DNA of 62,406 bases from Methanomassiliicoccus luminyensis B10. Its GTDB lineage: Archaea; Thermoplasmatota; Thermoplasmata; Methanomassiliicoccales; Methanomassiliicoccaceae. Below are positions 35,159 to 44,422 of this stretch, one piece after another. How positions within the stretch are numbered: position 1 is the stretch's first letter; the number at the start of each line of letters is the position of its first letter. A program made the translations under genes and the position numbers. The DNA is taken from contig NZ_CAJE01000019.1 of assembly GCF_000308215.1 (NCBI RefSeq), forward strand, positions 1 through 62,406. Reading direction: 5' to 3'. Under the pieces are notes generated by a model. The model worked only from the letters and a program-made list of their open reading frames with translations, did not search any database and was not told the origin of the DNA.

Positions 35159-35344
35159 ATGAGCAGGAAGGTCAGATGTCCCCAAGCGGGGTGCGAATAT
35201 TACACGACGGCAGAGAAGGCCGAGGATGCCATGGACGACCTGAGGGAGCACATGAAGATGGCCCATGACATGGACGATATACCGGACGATGCCAAGGCAG
35301 CCGTCGACCCGAAGATCAAGTCCATGGCCAAGGCGCGAAAGTGA
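35159..35344 (+). CDS. Small DUF1059-like zinc protein
   Basis: A 61-residue protein starting MSRKVRCPQAGCEYYTTAEK. The C-x4-C pair and the later E-H-M-K-M-A-H-D-M form a likely C2H2-type zinc site. The size fits DUF1059-type small proteins. Start chosen at 35159, next to the conserved core. Confidence 0.65.
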   Translation: MSRKVRCPQAGCEYYTTAEKAEDAMDDLREHMKMAHDMDDIPDDAKAAVDPKIKSMAKARK

Positions 35345-35356
35345 CGTTCCGGCCGC

Positions 35357-35890
35357 TCACTTCTTCGACCGGTCGAAGTAAATGTTCTTCCCCGTGGCGG
35401 ACAGCGGGATGCCGTGGCTGATGTTGGCCTTGCTGATGCCGAGGCGCTTGGCCGGCACGCCGATGCGGTACATGATGCGGTTGTCCACGTTGAGATCGGA
35501 GGCGATCTTGGCCGCTGAGCCCAGAGCGATGCCGAGGTCGAGGAGCCGGATGGCGCAGTTGGGGCCGTCGAACTCCCCGTGGGACGACCTCTCGTTGAAC
35601 TCGGCGCAGGAGGCGAACCCGCAGGCCTGGCAGTTCAGTCCGGCGCCCTTGTGCGGCAGCAGGCCGATGAGGACGACCGCATCGGAGCCCAGAACGTTCC
35701 TCCCGTCCCTCTCGAAGCCGTAGTTGCTCCTCTCCTTGGATATCTCCAGCATGTCGTTGCCGAGGGCGATGCGCTCCTCGTCGGTCAGCACCTTGATCTC
35801 GATGAAATCCTGCCCCAATCCCTTGGGGGCGGTCCGGGCGGCCAGCTCCATGAGGTCGCCTACCGTCCTTACGGTGTCCTTGATGGTCAT
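35357..35890 (-). CDS. DUF2148 ferredoxin-domain protein
   Basis: A protein of 177 residues from the ATG at 35890. Conserved elements are A-A-R-T-A-P-K-G near 14, G-L-L-P-H-K-G-A-G-L-N-C-Q-A-C-G-F-A-S-C near 85-104 and C-A-I-R-L-L-D-L-G-I-A-L-G-S-A-A-K near 118. The Cys cluster suggests an Fe-S site. A GTG at 36007 would add a 39-residue Pro/Gly-rich extension that the family lacks. The function is unknown, though the family is common in anaerobes. Confidence 0.8.
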   Translation of the reverse strand: MTIKDTVRTVGDLMELAARTAPKGLGQDFIEIKVLTDEERIALGNDMLEISKERSNYGFERDGRNVLGSDAVVLIGLLPHKGAGLNCQACGFASCAEFNERSSHGEFDGPNCAIRLLDLGIALGSAAKIASDLNVDNRIMYRIGVPAKRLGISKANISHGIPLSATGKNIYFDRSKK

Positions 35891-36021
35891 GGGCCGGGGA
35901 TGGCCGCTCACGCGGAAATATTTGTCCTTCCCGGTCGGAAACGGGGGCGATTTCGGCGCACCCTTCGGCGCCTGGGACCGCGCTCCCGCACCACTACTTT
36001 CGTCCACCCCCTAGGCTGCTT

Positions 36022-36036
36022 TTTTATAATATTCGC
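36022..36036. promoter_or_regulatory. Shared TATA region between divergent genes
   Basis: TTTTTTATAATATTC lies between the minus-strand DUF2148 gene and the plus-strand GyrI-like gene. It has TATA character on both strands. Confidence 0.4.
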
Positions 36037-36056
36037 CTGATAGCAAAGCGATCACC

Positions 36057-36515
36057 ATGAGCGGGGATATCGAGATCGTCAACACCGTAGCCCAGCCCGC
36101 CCTTTCTGTCAGGGAGAGGGTCAAGGTCGCGGACATGTCTGCGGCCATCGGCCGCATGTTCGGAGAGGTCGCGGGATGCATGCAGAGGAACAATGTCCAG
36201 ATGGCGGGGCCGCCGTTCGCGCTCTACCATTCCTGGTCGGACCAGGATGTTGACATGGAGTGCGGGTTCCCCTCCGCCGGCCCATCGAGCGGTGAGGGCA
36301 ACGTCAAGTCGTTGACACTGCCCGCGGTCAAGGCGGCGGCGACCGTGCATGTCGGCCCATACGGGACCATCGTGGAAACCTACACCAAGGTTGAGAAGTA
36401 CGTAGGCGAAAAGGGGATGGAGCTGGCCCCGTACATGTGGGAGTTCTACCTGAACTCGCCCCAGGAGGTCCCGCCCGAAAAATTGATGACCCGCATCATC
36501 TGGCCGATAAAATGA
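36057..36515 (+). CDS. GyrI-like small-molecule-binding protein
   Basis: A 152-residue protein of the GyrI/AraC-effector-binding (SOUL-like) fold. It shows duplicated halves with L-S-V-R-E-R-V, G-P-P-F-A-L-Y-H, A-A-A-T-V-H-V-G-P-Y-G-T-I-V-E-T-Y and a C-terminal W-E-F-Y-L-N-S-P. It probably binds amphipathic small molecules. It stands alone, 21 bp after the shared TATA region. Confidence 0.85.
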   Translation: MSGDIEIVNTVAQPALSVRERVKVADMSAAIGRMFGEVAGCMQRNNVQMAGPPFALYHSWSDQDVDMECGFPSAGPSSGEGNVKSLTLPAVKAAATVHVGPYGTIVETYTKVEKYVGEKGMELAPYMWEFYLNSPQEVPPEKLMTRIIWPIK

Positions 36516-36671
36516 TGAGGCCCCGGACCTTCACCGACCGCTCATCCGGCCGGTAAGCCAGCTTCCGCTGCCAGGCATAAACTCATATCCCGAGCGGCTG
36601 CCATAGTAACGTCCGTGCCCGGGGCCTCACGTTCCGGGCCACCGGGGAGGGGGGCCGGGCACGGTGGGAGC

Positions 36672-37355
36672 TTGACCGACAGGAAGAGGGACGAGAGAGA
36701 TCACTGGTCCACGCCGAGCACGGCATATCTGCTGCTGTGGGCCTCCTTCTTCGTCCTGATGATGGTCGCCCCCGCCCTGTCACAGAGCACCGAGGGCTCC
36801 ATCGTTCTCACGGTCATATACGCCCTCCTGCTGCTCTCGTCCCTGATCCTGATCAGGGGGAGATACAGGGTGCTGATCACGGCGGTGGCGCTCGTGCTGA
36901 TCACGGCGGCCCTCAGGCTCCTCTCCCACACCATCGGGGGGAGCGGGCTCACATCGGTGTCGTTCCTCTCCTCTGCGATGGCCCTGACGTTCATCTCGGC
37001 CATGATATACACTCTGCTGTTCAGGAGGAGAAAGGTCACCACCGAGACCATCTGGCAGGGCATGACGCTGTACCTTCTGACCGGCCTGGCCTGGGCCAAC
37101 CTGTTCATGTTCGTCAACACCGCGTTCCCCGGCTCTTTTGCCGATCGCGCCAACCCCGGGGCGGCCCTGGACCTCTCGGCGTTCATTTACTATAGTTTCG
37201 TGACCCTGACCACGGTGGGCTATGGGGACATTCACCCCCTCACCCCCGAGGCGAGGAACCTGGCGGGCCTTGAGATGCTGTTCGGGGTGTTCTATCTCGC
37301 CATCTTCATCTCCCGGCTGGTGGAGACCTGGAAGATCGAGAGGAAGAGCAAGTGA
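36672..37355 (+). CDS. Voltage-independent K+ channel-like protein (TVGYGD filter)
   Basis: A protein of about 227 residues with hydrophobic helices near 20-40, 44-62, 65-85, 92-115, 125-150 and 205-225. A pore loop carries the K+ selectivity sequence T-T-V-G-Y-G-D near 180. It is an Ion_trans_2-type channel without a ligand-binding domain. I chose the TTG at 36672 because GGTGGGAG lies just before it; a GTG at 36615 would add a Gly-rich leader. A hairpin at 37463-37484 follows the gene. Confidence 0.8.
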   Translation: MTDRKRDERDHWSTPSTAYLLLWASFFVLMMVAPALSQSTEGSIVLTVIYALLLLSSLILIRGRYRVLITAVALVLITAALRLLSHTIGGSGLTSVSFLSSAMALTFISAMIYTLLFRRRKVTTETIWQGMTLYLLTGLAWANLFMFVNTAFPGSFADRANPGAALDLSAFIYYSFVTLTTVGYGDIHPLTPEARNLAGLEMLFGVFYLAIFISRLVETWKIERKSK

Positions 37356-37462
37356 ACTCCGGAGCTCCCGTTCTATCAGACGGATTAACATATTCCCATT
37401 TTCATAGAGGGGGAGACATTATCTACGTTGAGAATAAATCGAACAAGCAAGGAAAGCTGAGC

Positions 37463-37484
37463 GTCCCTGTCCACAGGACGGGAC
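37463..37484 (+). terminator. Hairpin downstream of the K+ channel gene
   Basis: GTCCC/GGGAC (37463-37467 with 37480-37484) encloses GTCC/GGAC (37469-37472 with 37476-37479). It lies about 110 bp after the stop, between two same-strand genes. Confidence 0.25.
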
Positions 37485-37538
37485 ACTAGCCATATATCTT
37501 TCCGATGCCGAGCGCAAGCTCGATGGGCGGGATCCGGA

Positions 37539-38645
37539 ATGCGCGGAAAAGCAATGAGGACGGCAGCAATGCTCTCGATACCGACCCTTCTCCTGTCGGG
37601 GCCCCGGGCCATGCTGGAAACACCCCTGAACGAGGCGGCATCAGCCTATGGCAGGGTCACCGTCCAGGGCCCCAGCATCCTGGTGAACGGGAGAATGCCC
37701 TCTGAGAAGTTCTTCGGGGCGGTGGACCCCACCGCGCTGCCGTTCGCCATCCTGGCCTACATCCGGGGCGAGACCCCATACGCCGGCAAGAGTTCGCTGT
37801 TCAACGGGCCGGACACCGATCCCGGCCAGACCAGGGTGGCGCCGAACGCCGCTCCCGAGGAGTTCTGGGACCGGTACTTCTCCCTCCTAAGCTACTACCG
37901 CTGCAACCTTGTCCGGATCGGCGCCGGGGACTCCTGGGGCACCGGGATCATGCACGACGCCTGGCTCGACCGCCGCTCCGAGTTCACGGACCTCCTCAGG
38001 ACCATGGAGGCAAGGGCGGAGGCCCACGGCGTGTGGGTCGTCCTCACCCTAGCCGGTTCGGCTGAGCACCCCATGTACGCCTTCGGCGGCACCGGATCGG
38101 TGTTCGACGCGCGCACCAGCGCATATGACGGCTACATCGCCTATGCGCGGTCGGCTATGGCATCGCTGAGCGGCCGCCGGGGCATCGCATGGTACGACCT
38201 GTTCAACGAGCCTGATCACAACAGCGCGCACGCCGGCTGGTGGCAGGGCCACGGGGGCAAGGACGCCTTCTTCTCCTGGGCATCCGGGGTGGCCGCCGAC
38301 ACCACAGGGGCCAGCGATCACCCCCGGACCATGGGGGTGGCCGGGCTGGGCAACATGTTCGGGTGGGGCCAGGAGGACTTCGACCTGTGCGCCGGCAGGG
38401 TGCCGTTCGAGATCGCATCGCGCCACTATTACGCGTCGAACCATGACGCCAACAATTTCATCGGCCCCGAGCAGTGGGCCAGGAGAAACAACAAGCCCCT
38501 TTACTGGGGAGAGCTGGCCAACAATTCGGTGTACCCGCTGGTCAGGTACACCTTCGCCGAGCAGGCCATTTACGCTAACGGAGGGCAGGCCATCACATCA
38601 ATGGTGCTGACCGGCACCCCCAACTACCCCTACACGGGAACATGA
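37539..38645 (+). CDS. Glycoside hydrolase, cellulase-like TIM barrel (GH5/clan A type)
   Basis: A 368-residue protein. The barrel is recognised by W-Y-D-L-F-N-E-P-D-H-N near 223, with the acid/base Glu after Asn, and L-Y-W-G-E-L-A-N-N near 325 with the candidate nucleophile Glu. Also seen are N-L-V-R-I-G-A-G-D-S-W near 124 and A-S-R-H-Y-Y-A-S-N near 300. This arrangement matches clan GH-A. The N-terminus has a weak hydrophobic stretch (L-S-I-P-T-L-L-L-S), so secretion is possible but unproven. The substrate is unknown and the gene is isolated. Confidence 0.75.
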   Translation: MRGKAMRTAAMLSIPTLLLSGPRAMLETPLNEAASAYGRVTVQGPSILVNGRMPSEKFFGAVDPTALPFAILAYIRGETPYAGKSSLFNGPDTDPGQTRVAPNAAPEEFWDRYFSLLSYYRCNLVRIGAGDSWGTGIMHDAWLDRRSEFTDLLRTMEARAEAHGVWVVLTLAGSAEHPMYAFGGTGSVFDARTSAYDGYIAYARSAMASLSGRRGIAWYDLFNEPDHNSAHAGWWQGHGGKDAFFSWASGVAADTTGASDHPRTMGVAGLGNMFGWGQEDFDLCAGRVPFEIASRHYYASNHDANNFIGPEQWARRNNKPLYWGELANNSVYPLVRYTFAEQAIYANGGQAITSMVLTGTPNYPYTGT

Positions 38646-38796
38646 GGCCGCCCTAAAGGGGCGGGGGCCCCCGGGAACCCACCACCGCGGGTTGCCGGTG
38701 CATCCCTTCAGGTCCCCGCCCTGGAATACCACAAAGAGGACGAACAGGGGCCCTGGCAGGGCGGCGCAAGCTCCGCGGCCCTTTTCCCCCCTCAGG

Positions 38797-39774
38797 TCAC
38801 GGATCGCCCGATTCCACCAGCTTCTGGTCCTTCGCGATGAGGTAGCCGTCGGAGAACAGGACCTTGCCGGCGAATATCAGCCAGAACACCTCGACCACCA
38901 TGCACACCGCCGCCGGTACGGCAGCCTCCGGCCCTATCAGCACCAGCGCCAGCGAGGCCGCCATGCCGGTGTTCTTGTATGTAGCGAACAGGGTCCCGGT
39001 GACAAGGTCCTTTCGGGCGATGCCTTTTCTTTTGCAACAGTAGTAGAACACGAGGCCGACGCCGAAGATCCTGACGAACGCGGCGGCGATCAGGGCCAGC
39101 AGCACCGGGTTGACATCGAGAAGCACGTCCCGGTTCGCTCCCGCCACCGCCACCACCAGGACGAAGAAGGCGATATTGATGAGCATGCCCCTGAGAGCGG
39201 TGGAGGTGATGAAACGCTTCACCAGCTGAGAGAAGGCCATGGGCAGGACGATGAGCATGCCGATGTAGTAGAGCAGGGTGACCTCGCTGACCGCCTCGCC
39301 CGTGAACGCCAGGGTCACCAGCGGGGTAAATGCCAGCGAGACGAAGTACATCACCACCAGGGATACGGCCGACGACTCAGTGTTCCCGCCCCACAGGTAC
39401 GAGAAAGTGATGACGGAGACGGCCGCCGGAACGGACGCCTCCAGTATCCATCCCTGGCGCAGGTCCCCATCGAACAGGAAGGCCATGGCCAGGGTGATGC
39501 CGGTCGACAGAACGAATGACAGCAGCAGAGCGTTCCTGATGCCCTTCACGTGCGGACCGATCCTCATCCTCTTCAGGTCCAGCGAGGAGAGCGAGAGGGT
39601 CAGCATCACCACCAGGGATATCATCGAGATGTCGCCGCTCTTCAGCGGAAGGTCCGCTGGGAAGCCTCCGAAGGAGAGGGCTAAGACCAATGCGGCGAAC
39701 ATCATCAGCGATGAGTTGCCGAGAATGGCGCCGATCATCACGGGTCGGCGTGCTCTTTTCTTATCATGGTGCAT
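38797..39774 (-). CDS. BASS-family (bile acid:sodium symporter-like) transporter
   Basis: A 325-residue protein with about nine to ten hydrophobic helices. It carries features of the BASS/arsenite-permease superfamily: M-L-T-L-S-L-S-S-L near 55, V-P-A-A-V-S-V-I-T-F-S-Y-L near 115 and a late T-L-F-A-T-Y-K-N-T-G-M-A-A-S-L-A near 270. The Asn/Gly-rich crossover is typical. The substrate is unknown. Start ATG at 39774; the ATG at 39738 is an alternative. Confidence 0.75.
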   Translation of the reverse strand: MHHDKKRARRPVMIGAILGNSSLMMFAALVLALSFGGFPADLPLKSGDISMISLVVMLTLSLSSLDLKRMRIGPHVKGIRNALLLSFVLSTGITLAMAFLFDGDLRQGWILEASVPAAVSVITFSYLWGGNTESSAVSLVVMYFVSLAFTPLVTLAFTGEAVSEVTLLYYIGMLIVLPMAFSQLVKRFITSTALRGMLINIAFFVLVVAVAGANRDVLLDVNPVLLALIAAAFVRIFGVGLVFYYCCKRKGIARKDLVTGTLFATYKNTGMAASLALVLIGPEAAVPAAVCMVVEVFWLIFAGKVLFSDGYLIAKDQKLVESGDP

Positions 39775-39980
39775 GGTGATCGGGACCTATGACGTGCCTC
39801 GCGCGGATTCATCTTAACTTCGATTTGCTATTAAATTCATATACCGGCCGAGTGCGGCCCTGAATATATAAAGCCTCGATCTGCTCGGGAAAAGACCGAC
39901 GGTCGCTTGCATATGGAATGAACGGCCCATTCCGCTTTCGGCATCAAGGTCCCTCTGGGACCAAAAAGCCCCCTTTATCG

Positions 39981-40622
39981 TTACCGGAACCTCATGACCT
40001 CTTGGACGTGGCCCTTCAGTATCTTCTCTTCCGCTTTGCGAAGATGTTCGCTCGCGGTGGATGTGGATATCCGCATCCTGGCGGCCACTTCCCTGATGGA
40101 GGCCCGCCGAGGCGTATCGAAGTAACCCATCTCGGTTGCGGCCTGAAGAGCAACGAGCTGCCGTTCCGTCAGATCGTTCTTGTGGATGGACATATAGCCA
40201 TGCCGGATATACGCGATGTCAGCGCATTGTTCCAGATCATGGATGGCCTCTTGCAGTTCTTTCTGGGTAGGCGCGATGACATGCCAATTCTCCACACCAT
40301 TCTCAACGACGATCGGTCCAACGAACACGCAATTCGCCCTGGTGATGATGTCCATGACAGAGCTTTGCTCGGCCCACGTGATCACTTCCGCTTTCCCATG
40401 TGAGCGGGAGAGTGTGAGGAATTTTTGAACCTCAGGCATTTGACGAAGCAAAGGCTCGATCTCCTCGGTCCTCTTGCACATTATGGTCTGGTTGCTGTAG
40501 AGCTGTCCGTTCGGAAGCGTGTAAACATAGTTGATGATTATCGTCGCCTCCAGCGCCCTAGAGAGGTTGGCATGCCAGCAATCCCGGTGCTTGATGCCTA
40601 TGCTAACAATGATGTAGGTCAT
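39981..40622 (-). CDS. Bacterio-opsin-activator-type HTH regulator (HTH_10)
   Basis: A protein of about 213 residues. The N-terminal two thirds form a beta-rich sensor region with no catalytic motif. The C-terminal HTH_10 domain (about 150-205) reads L-T-E-R-Q-L-V-A-L-Q-A-A, G-Y-F-D-T-P-R-R-A, I-R-E-V-A-A-R-M and I-S-T-S-T-A-S-E-H-L-R-K-A-E. This is an archaeal regulator family. The start at 40622 avoids an odd leader. Monocistronic, target unknown. Confidence 0.85.
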   Translation of the reverse strand: MTYIIVSIGIKHRDCWHANLSRALEATIIINYVYTLPNGQLYSNQTIMCKRTEEIEPLLRQMPEVQKFLTLSRSHGKAEVITWAEQSSVMDIITRANCVFVGPIVVENGVENWHVIAPTQKELQEAIHDLEQCADIAYIRHGYMSIHKNDLTERQLVALQAATEMGYFDTPRRASIREVAARMRISTSTASEHLRKAEEKILKGHVQEVMRFR

Positions 40623-40928
40623 TTGCCAGACCACCCGCAATCTGCATATGCCATTAATAGCTGACCGGTAGGGCCCGCCTCAAGAACCGATGGACCTGCC
40701 GATCGTATTCACCAGCAGAGTTCTTTCCTCCTTCCGATGGTGCATGGTCAGCGCGGCTTCACGACGTTCGATCTCTCGGCGAGCCGTCCGATCTTATCTT
40801 TCTGGACATAGCAAGTAGTTAGTATAATGCATAAGAGGATCCGAGGAGAGAAGACCTGGCCCAGTTCTCCGGCTGGTCCTGATCTAAGGTCTATTGGCCC
40901 GTAGAAGAGATTACTGGCTGTAACGTGT

Positions 40929-41007
40929 GGCGGGCCCCCCGGGATTCGAACCCGGGTCTCCGGCTTCGAAGGCCAGAAGGATGATCCAGACTACCCTAAG
41001 GGCCCGC
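40929..41007 (-). tRNA. tRNA-Arg (anticodon UCG)
   Basis: On the minus strand the acceptor GCGGGCC (41007-41001) pairs with GGCCCGC near 40936-40930. The anticodon stem CTGGC/GCCGG holds the loop CTTCGAA, giving anticodon UCG. The T arm is CCGGGTTCGAATCCCGG. No CCA is encoded. The D arm pairs less well than usual. Confidence 0.92.
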
Positions 41008-41135
41008 TGGGAGGTCGCTGAACGCTTCCCGCCCGCACCACGCGAAGTGATGCGCGCATTTAATTGTATTTACTGGACGGTCCGGAGGCCATCCCATGCG
41101 GGCACGTCCATATTCTCCTTTTTCTACGGACAGAG

Positions 41136-41155
41136 AGTGCATATATTATATTTGC
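41136..41155 (+). promoter_or_regulatory. TATA box for the HNH gene
   Basis: GCATATATTATATTTG precedes the HNH gene by about 60-75 bp. It is the strongest AT-rich block in the region between tRNA-Arg and HNH. Confidence 0.45.
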
Positions 41156-41213
41156 GGGATGTTATTCAGATTGGTCTCGAGGACCATCGTTGGTGAGATG
41201 ATTGGTCGCGGAG

Positions 41214-41540
41214 ATGATAGAGCACGAAGGGATGGTGCTCCTGGATCGTATTTTGAGCTCCAACACGGAGTGGTCGCCCAGGGGCAGCCGCGTGGACCCA
41301 TACATGGGTGTGGACGAATGGATAAGGGACTGGATGTGGCATCGCATCCGGAGCTATGTGATAGAGCGGGACAATCGTGTCTGCCAGGTGTGCGGCGAGG
41401 AGACCGAGGACCTTCAGGTCCATCACATCGTCTGGAAATGCCACAACGGGTCCGACCATCCCAAGAACCTGATGGTGGTATGCGAACGATGCCATAAGCA
41501 GATACATACGAAGCAGCTGCCGCTGATCATGATGCAGTGA
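41214..41540 (+). CDS. HNH-endonuclease-domain protein
   Basis: A 108-residue protein. The HNH core is V-C-Q-V-C-G (zinc pair), then L-Q-V-H-H-I-V-W-K-C-H-N-G-S-D-H-P-K-N-L and V-V-C-E-R-C-H-K-Q-I-H. The His-His and Asn residues expected for the metal-dependent nuclease site are present. The N-terminal 45 residues include W-I-R-D-W-M-W-H-R-I-R. It is free-standing near a tRNA gene, so it could be of mobile origin. A TTG four codons upstream is an alternative start. Confidence 0.8.
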   Translation: MIEHEGMVLLDRILSSNTEWSPRGSRVDPYMGVDEWIRDWMWHRIRSYVIERDNRVCQVCGEETEDLQVHHIVWKCHNGSDHPKNLMVVCERCHKQIHTKQLPLIMMQ

Positions 41541-41765
41541 TCCGATAGGGGCCAGGACGCCGCGAACGCCCGGTCCCGGGAGAGACTGTGGGACCTTGCC
41601 CGCGCCCTCTTCGGCCTGAGCGACCGCTGACGGTCCAGTTGGAGTGGTCCGCACGCTTTTCCTCCGTGGCGGGGCCGCCTCGACCAGAATTGCGCCGAAA
41701 TGCACCTTTAGGGCTACCGACACAGGTGTGGAAGGTTTTAAACCGGGGCCTGAGAATCACTGGGC

Positions 41766-42812
41766 ATGAACAGGGTCACCATGGGGCACGGCGCCGGGGG
41801 CGAGCTCATGCACGAGCTGCTGTCCCTGCACATCATCCCCTTCCTTCCTCAATTCCCCGTAGAGGTCCCGCTTCGCTCTTTCGACGACTCCGCGGTCGTG
41901 GACGATGTCGTCTTCACCACCGACGGCCATACCGTCAAGCCGCTGTTCTTCCCCGGGGGGGACATCGGCTCCCTGTCGGTGTGCGGAACCGTGAACGACA
42001 TCTCGGTCATGGGCGCCACCCCGCTGGCCATGGCGTTGTCCTTGATCCTCGAGGAGGGGCTGGACATCGATGTCCTGGAGAAAGTGGTGAAGTCGATCGG
42101 CCAGTACTCCGAGCTGGCCGGCGTTCCCGTGGTGACGGGCGATACCAAGGTCTTGGAGCCCGGCGCGGTGGACAGCATGGTGGTCACGACCTCGGCCATA
42201 GGGAAGAGGAGCCCCTACATGGACCACAACCTGCAGGTGGCGAGGGAGTACCGTCCGGTGACCTCCAAGTGGCTCACCGACGACAATATACAGGACGGCG
42301 ACGCCATCATCGTCACCGGCACCCTGGGCGATCACGGGATCGCCCTGCTGTCGTTCCGCGAGGGCTATGGCTTCGAGACGGAGGTCAAGAGCGACGTGGC
42401 GCCGCTCAACAAGCTCATCGAGGATGTGCTGAAGGTCGGCGGCGCGGTGAGCATGAAGGACCCCACCCGGGGCGGGTTCGCCAACGCCATCAATGAATGG
42501 TCCTTCAAGTCCAGGGTCGGCGTGGTGATCGAGGAGACCGCCGTGCCCATCTCCGAGCCGGTGCGGAACGCCTGCGAGCTGCTCGGCCTCGACCCCCTGA
42601 CCATCGGGAACGAGGGGAAGGCGGTCATAGGGTGCGTTCCGGAGATGGCCGAGGAGATTCTCAAGGCACTGAGGAAGAGCCCGCTGGGCAAGAACGCCGC
42701 CATCGTGGGCAAGGCCACCAAGCGCTTCGAGAGGGTCGTCCTCCACACCGAGGTCGGCGGGCACAGGATACTCGAACCGCCCGTGGGAGACCCGGTCCCC
42801 CGCATCTGCTGA
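41766..42812 (+). CDS. hypE: Hydrogenase maturation protein HypE
   Basis: A 348-residue AIR-synthase-like enzyme that dehydrates the S-carboxamide on its own C-terminal Cys to thiocyanate, giving CN ligands for [NiFe]-hydrogenase. It has the N-terminal M-G-H-G-A-G-G-E-L, F-D-D-S-A-V-V near 40, D-P-T-R-G-G-F-A-N-A near 234 and the required C-terminal tail P-R-I-C ending in Cys. No other hyp gene lies in the window. Its presence implies [NiFe]-hydrogenases, as expected for a methanogen. Confidence 0.95.
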   Translation: MNRVTMGHGAGGELMHELLSLHIIPFLPQFPVEVPLRSFDDSAVVDDVVFTTDGHTVKPLFFPGGDIGSLSVCGTVNDISVMGATPLAMALSLILEEGLDIDVLEKVVKSIGQYSELAGVPVVTGDTKVLEPGAVDSMVVTTSAIGKRSPYMDHNLQVAREYRPVTSKWLTDDNIQDGDAIIVTGTLGDHGIALLSFREGYGFETEVKSDVAPLNKLIEDVLKVGGAVSMKDPTRGGFANAINEWSFKSRVGVVIEETAVPISEPVRNACELLGLDPLTIGNEGKAVIGCVPEMAEEILKALRKSPLGKNAAIVGKATKRFERVVLHTEVGGHRILEPPVGDPVPRIC

Positions 42813-43385
42813 TCACAGCAGCGACTCAATCCAGTAGCAGACGATGAACGCGCCGATGCCGGCCACGGCCATGCGCGCCCCCTGTGCCAGGGGGTTCCTC
42901 TCCCCTGCCCGGCCCATGACGGCCCCCACCACGAAGAGGATGGCTATGGCCAAGGCCAGGCTCACGTACGCGGCGGTCCTGATGTCCTCGCTCCCCACCA
43001 GGAGGAACGGCGCCAGGGTGATCGCCCCCGCGATGATGGGCGCGGTGAAGTTCACCGCCGAGATCAGGATGATGGTCAGCCTGGACACCTTGGAGATATG
43101 AGTGTCCTCCAGCGAGGTGAGCATGGCCCTCTCCATGTCCTTCATCTTGATGGCCTGCTCCATGGTCTCCGCCTCGAACACCGAGATGCCGGTCGAGATC
43201 CCCAGCGCGACGCTGCTGGTGGTGATGGTCACGATGACCAGGCGGAGGTTCGGCTCGCTGGAGAACGCCGAGGCTATTAAGATGCCCAGGATGACGAAGG
43301 TGCTGTCGAATATGGTGTTCACGAAGAAGCGGCGGAGGGTGGGGCCCGTTCCCGGCTCATCGAGCACCGCCCTCATGCGGCTCAT
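42813..43385 (-). CDS. VIT1/CCC1-like membrane protein (TIGR00267-type)
   Basis: A protein of about 190 residues starting MSRMRAVLDE. Helices lie near 20-40, 45-65, 105-128, 137-155 and 165-188. It shows F-D-S-T-F-V-I-L-G-I-L-I-A and S-S-V-A-L-G-I-S-T-G-I-S-V-F-E-A-E, the first-half signature of vacuolar iron transporter (VIT1/CCC1) homologues. It may move Fe2+ or Mn2+. I chose the ATG at 43385 because longer starts run into the divergent gene's promoter. Confidence 0.75.
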   Translation of the reverse strand: MSRMRAVLDEPGTGPTLRRFFVNTIFDSTFVILGILIASAFSSEPNLRLVIVTITTSSVALGISTGISVFEAETMEQAIKMKDMERAMLTSLEDTHISKVSRLTIILISAVNFTAPIIAGAITLAPFLLVGSEDIRTAAYVSLALAIAILFVVGAVMGRAGERNPLAQGARMAVAGIGAFIVCYWIESLL

Positions 43386-43546
43386 GAACCCGTCGTCATT
43401 GACCACTTTTTCACACCAGCGGTCCCTTCTTTTGAGGTCGTGGCATATCGATGTTTCGGGCCAGCGCCGGTACGCGGGCGATCTTGAACCATCTCTCGCA
43501 ACAGAGATATAATGAACGATGAATCGACCGGACCAGGGGGGCACCA

Positions 43547-44380
43547 TTGAGCGACGTGACGAGCGACACCGAGGAGTTGGCGGAGCGCTATGACCGGATC
43601 AGCAACGCCCAATACACACTGGGCCTCCACCTCGTCGAGCGGATGGACGTAAAGGAGGGGGAGGTCATACTGGACATCGGTTGCGGCACCGGGCGGTTGG
43701 CCCTTAGCGTGTCGAATTCGGTGGGCCCGTCCGGGAAGGTTGTGGGAGTGGACCCCTCGCCGCACCGCATCGAGGTGGCTAGCAGAAAGCTATCGGACGG
43801 CACAAGCTCCAACTTGCAGTTCTCCATCGGCGCGGCGGAGGACCTCGGCCAGTTCCCGAACGCCTCCTTCGACGGCGTGTACCTCTCCTCGGTCCTCCAC
43901 TGGGTCAGGGACAAGGACAGGGCGCTGGAGGAGGCACATAGGGTCCTCCGGCCCGGCGGACGCATCGGCATAACCATGCCCGCCCCAGGGAGCATGGCCA
44001 TCCTGAGAGCGGCCATCGTGAGGGTGGCATCGAGGCCGCCATACGCCAGCCATGTGGACCGGACCGTGCGCAACAGCAAGATCGACGCGGAGAAGCTTGG
44101 ATCGCTCCTCGTTCAGGCGGGGTTCTGCAAGCCGTCGGTGGAGGTCAGGGAGAAGAAGCGGCTGCACCCGTCGGCGGAGGACCTCATGGAGTTCTATGAT
44201 GCCAGCTCGTTCGGTAACTTCCTGCGGTTCATGCCCCCGGACCTGCGGGAGTGCCTGAAGGCGGACGTCGTTCAGGAGCTGGAGGGAGGGAGGGCCGCCG
44301 AGGGCATAGAGCTGATCTCCAGGACCATCATCGCCACGGCCAAGAAGCCTCCCCAGGACCAGAACGGCGCGCCACCATGA
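43547..44380 (+). CDS. Class I SAM-dependent methyltransferase
   Basis: A 277-residue protein with the Rossmann SAM motif V-I-L-D-I-G-C-G-T-G-R-L near 42-53, the acidic V-V-G-V-D-P-S-P near 68, D-G-V-Y-L-S-S-V-L-H-W near 107 and the post-III H-R-V-L-R-P-G-G-R-I-G. It is closest in appearance to UbiE/arsenite-methyltransferase-like enzymes; the substrate is not visible. The start is a TTG. It lies immediately before tRNA-Val and the integrated element. Confidence 0.85.
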   Translation: MSDVTSDTEELAERYDRISNAQYTLGLHLVERMDVKEGEVILDIGCGTGRLALSVSNSVGPSGKVVGVDPSPHRIEVASRKLSDGTSSNLQFSIGAAEDLGQFPNASFDGVYLSSVLHWVRDKDRALEEAHRVLRPGGRIGITMPAPGSMAILRAAIVRVASRPPYASHVDRTVRNSKIDAEKLGSLLVQAGFCKPSVEVREKKRLHPSAEDLMEFYDASSFGNFLRFMPPDLRECLKADVVQELEGGRAAEGIELISRTIIATAKKPPQDQNGAPP

Positions 44381-44383
44381 TAA

Positions 44384-44400
44384 CTAGCTTTTAATACGTT
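44384..44400 (+). promoter_or_regulatory. TATA box for tRNA-Val
   Basis: GCTTTTAATACGTTTTA lies about 25-38 bp upstream of the tRNA 5' end at 44423, the usual archaeal spacing. Confidence 0.5.
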
Positions 44401-44422
44401 TTATCCATACGAGACCTCCAAC

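Noticed and set aside
40929-41007. tRNA-Arg considered as a second integration site
   Set aside because: I see no direct repeat of its 3' end nearby and no integrase next to it.
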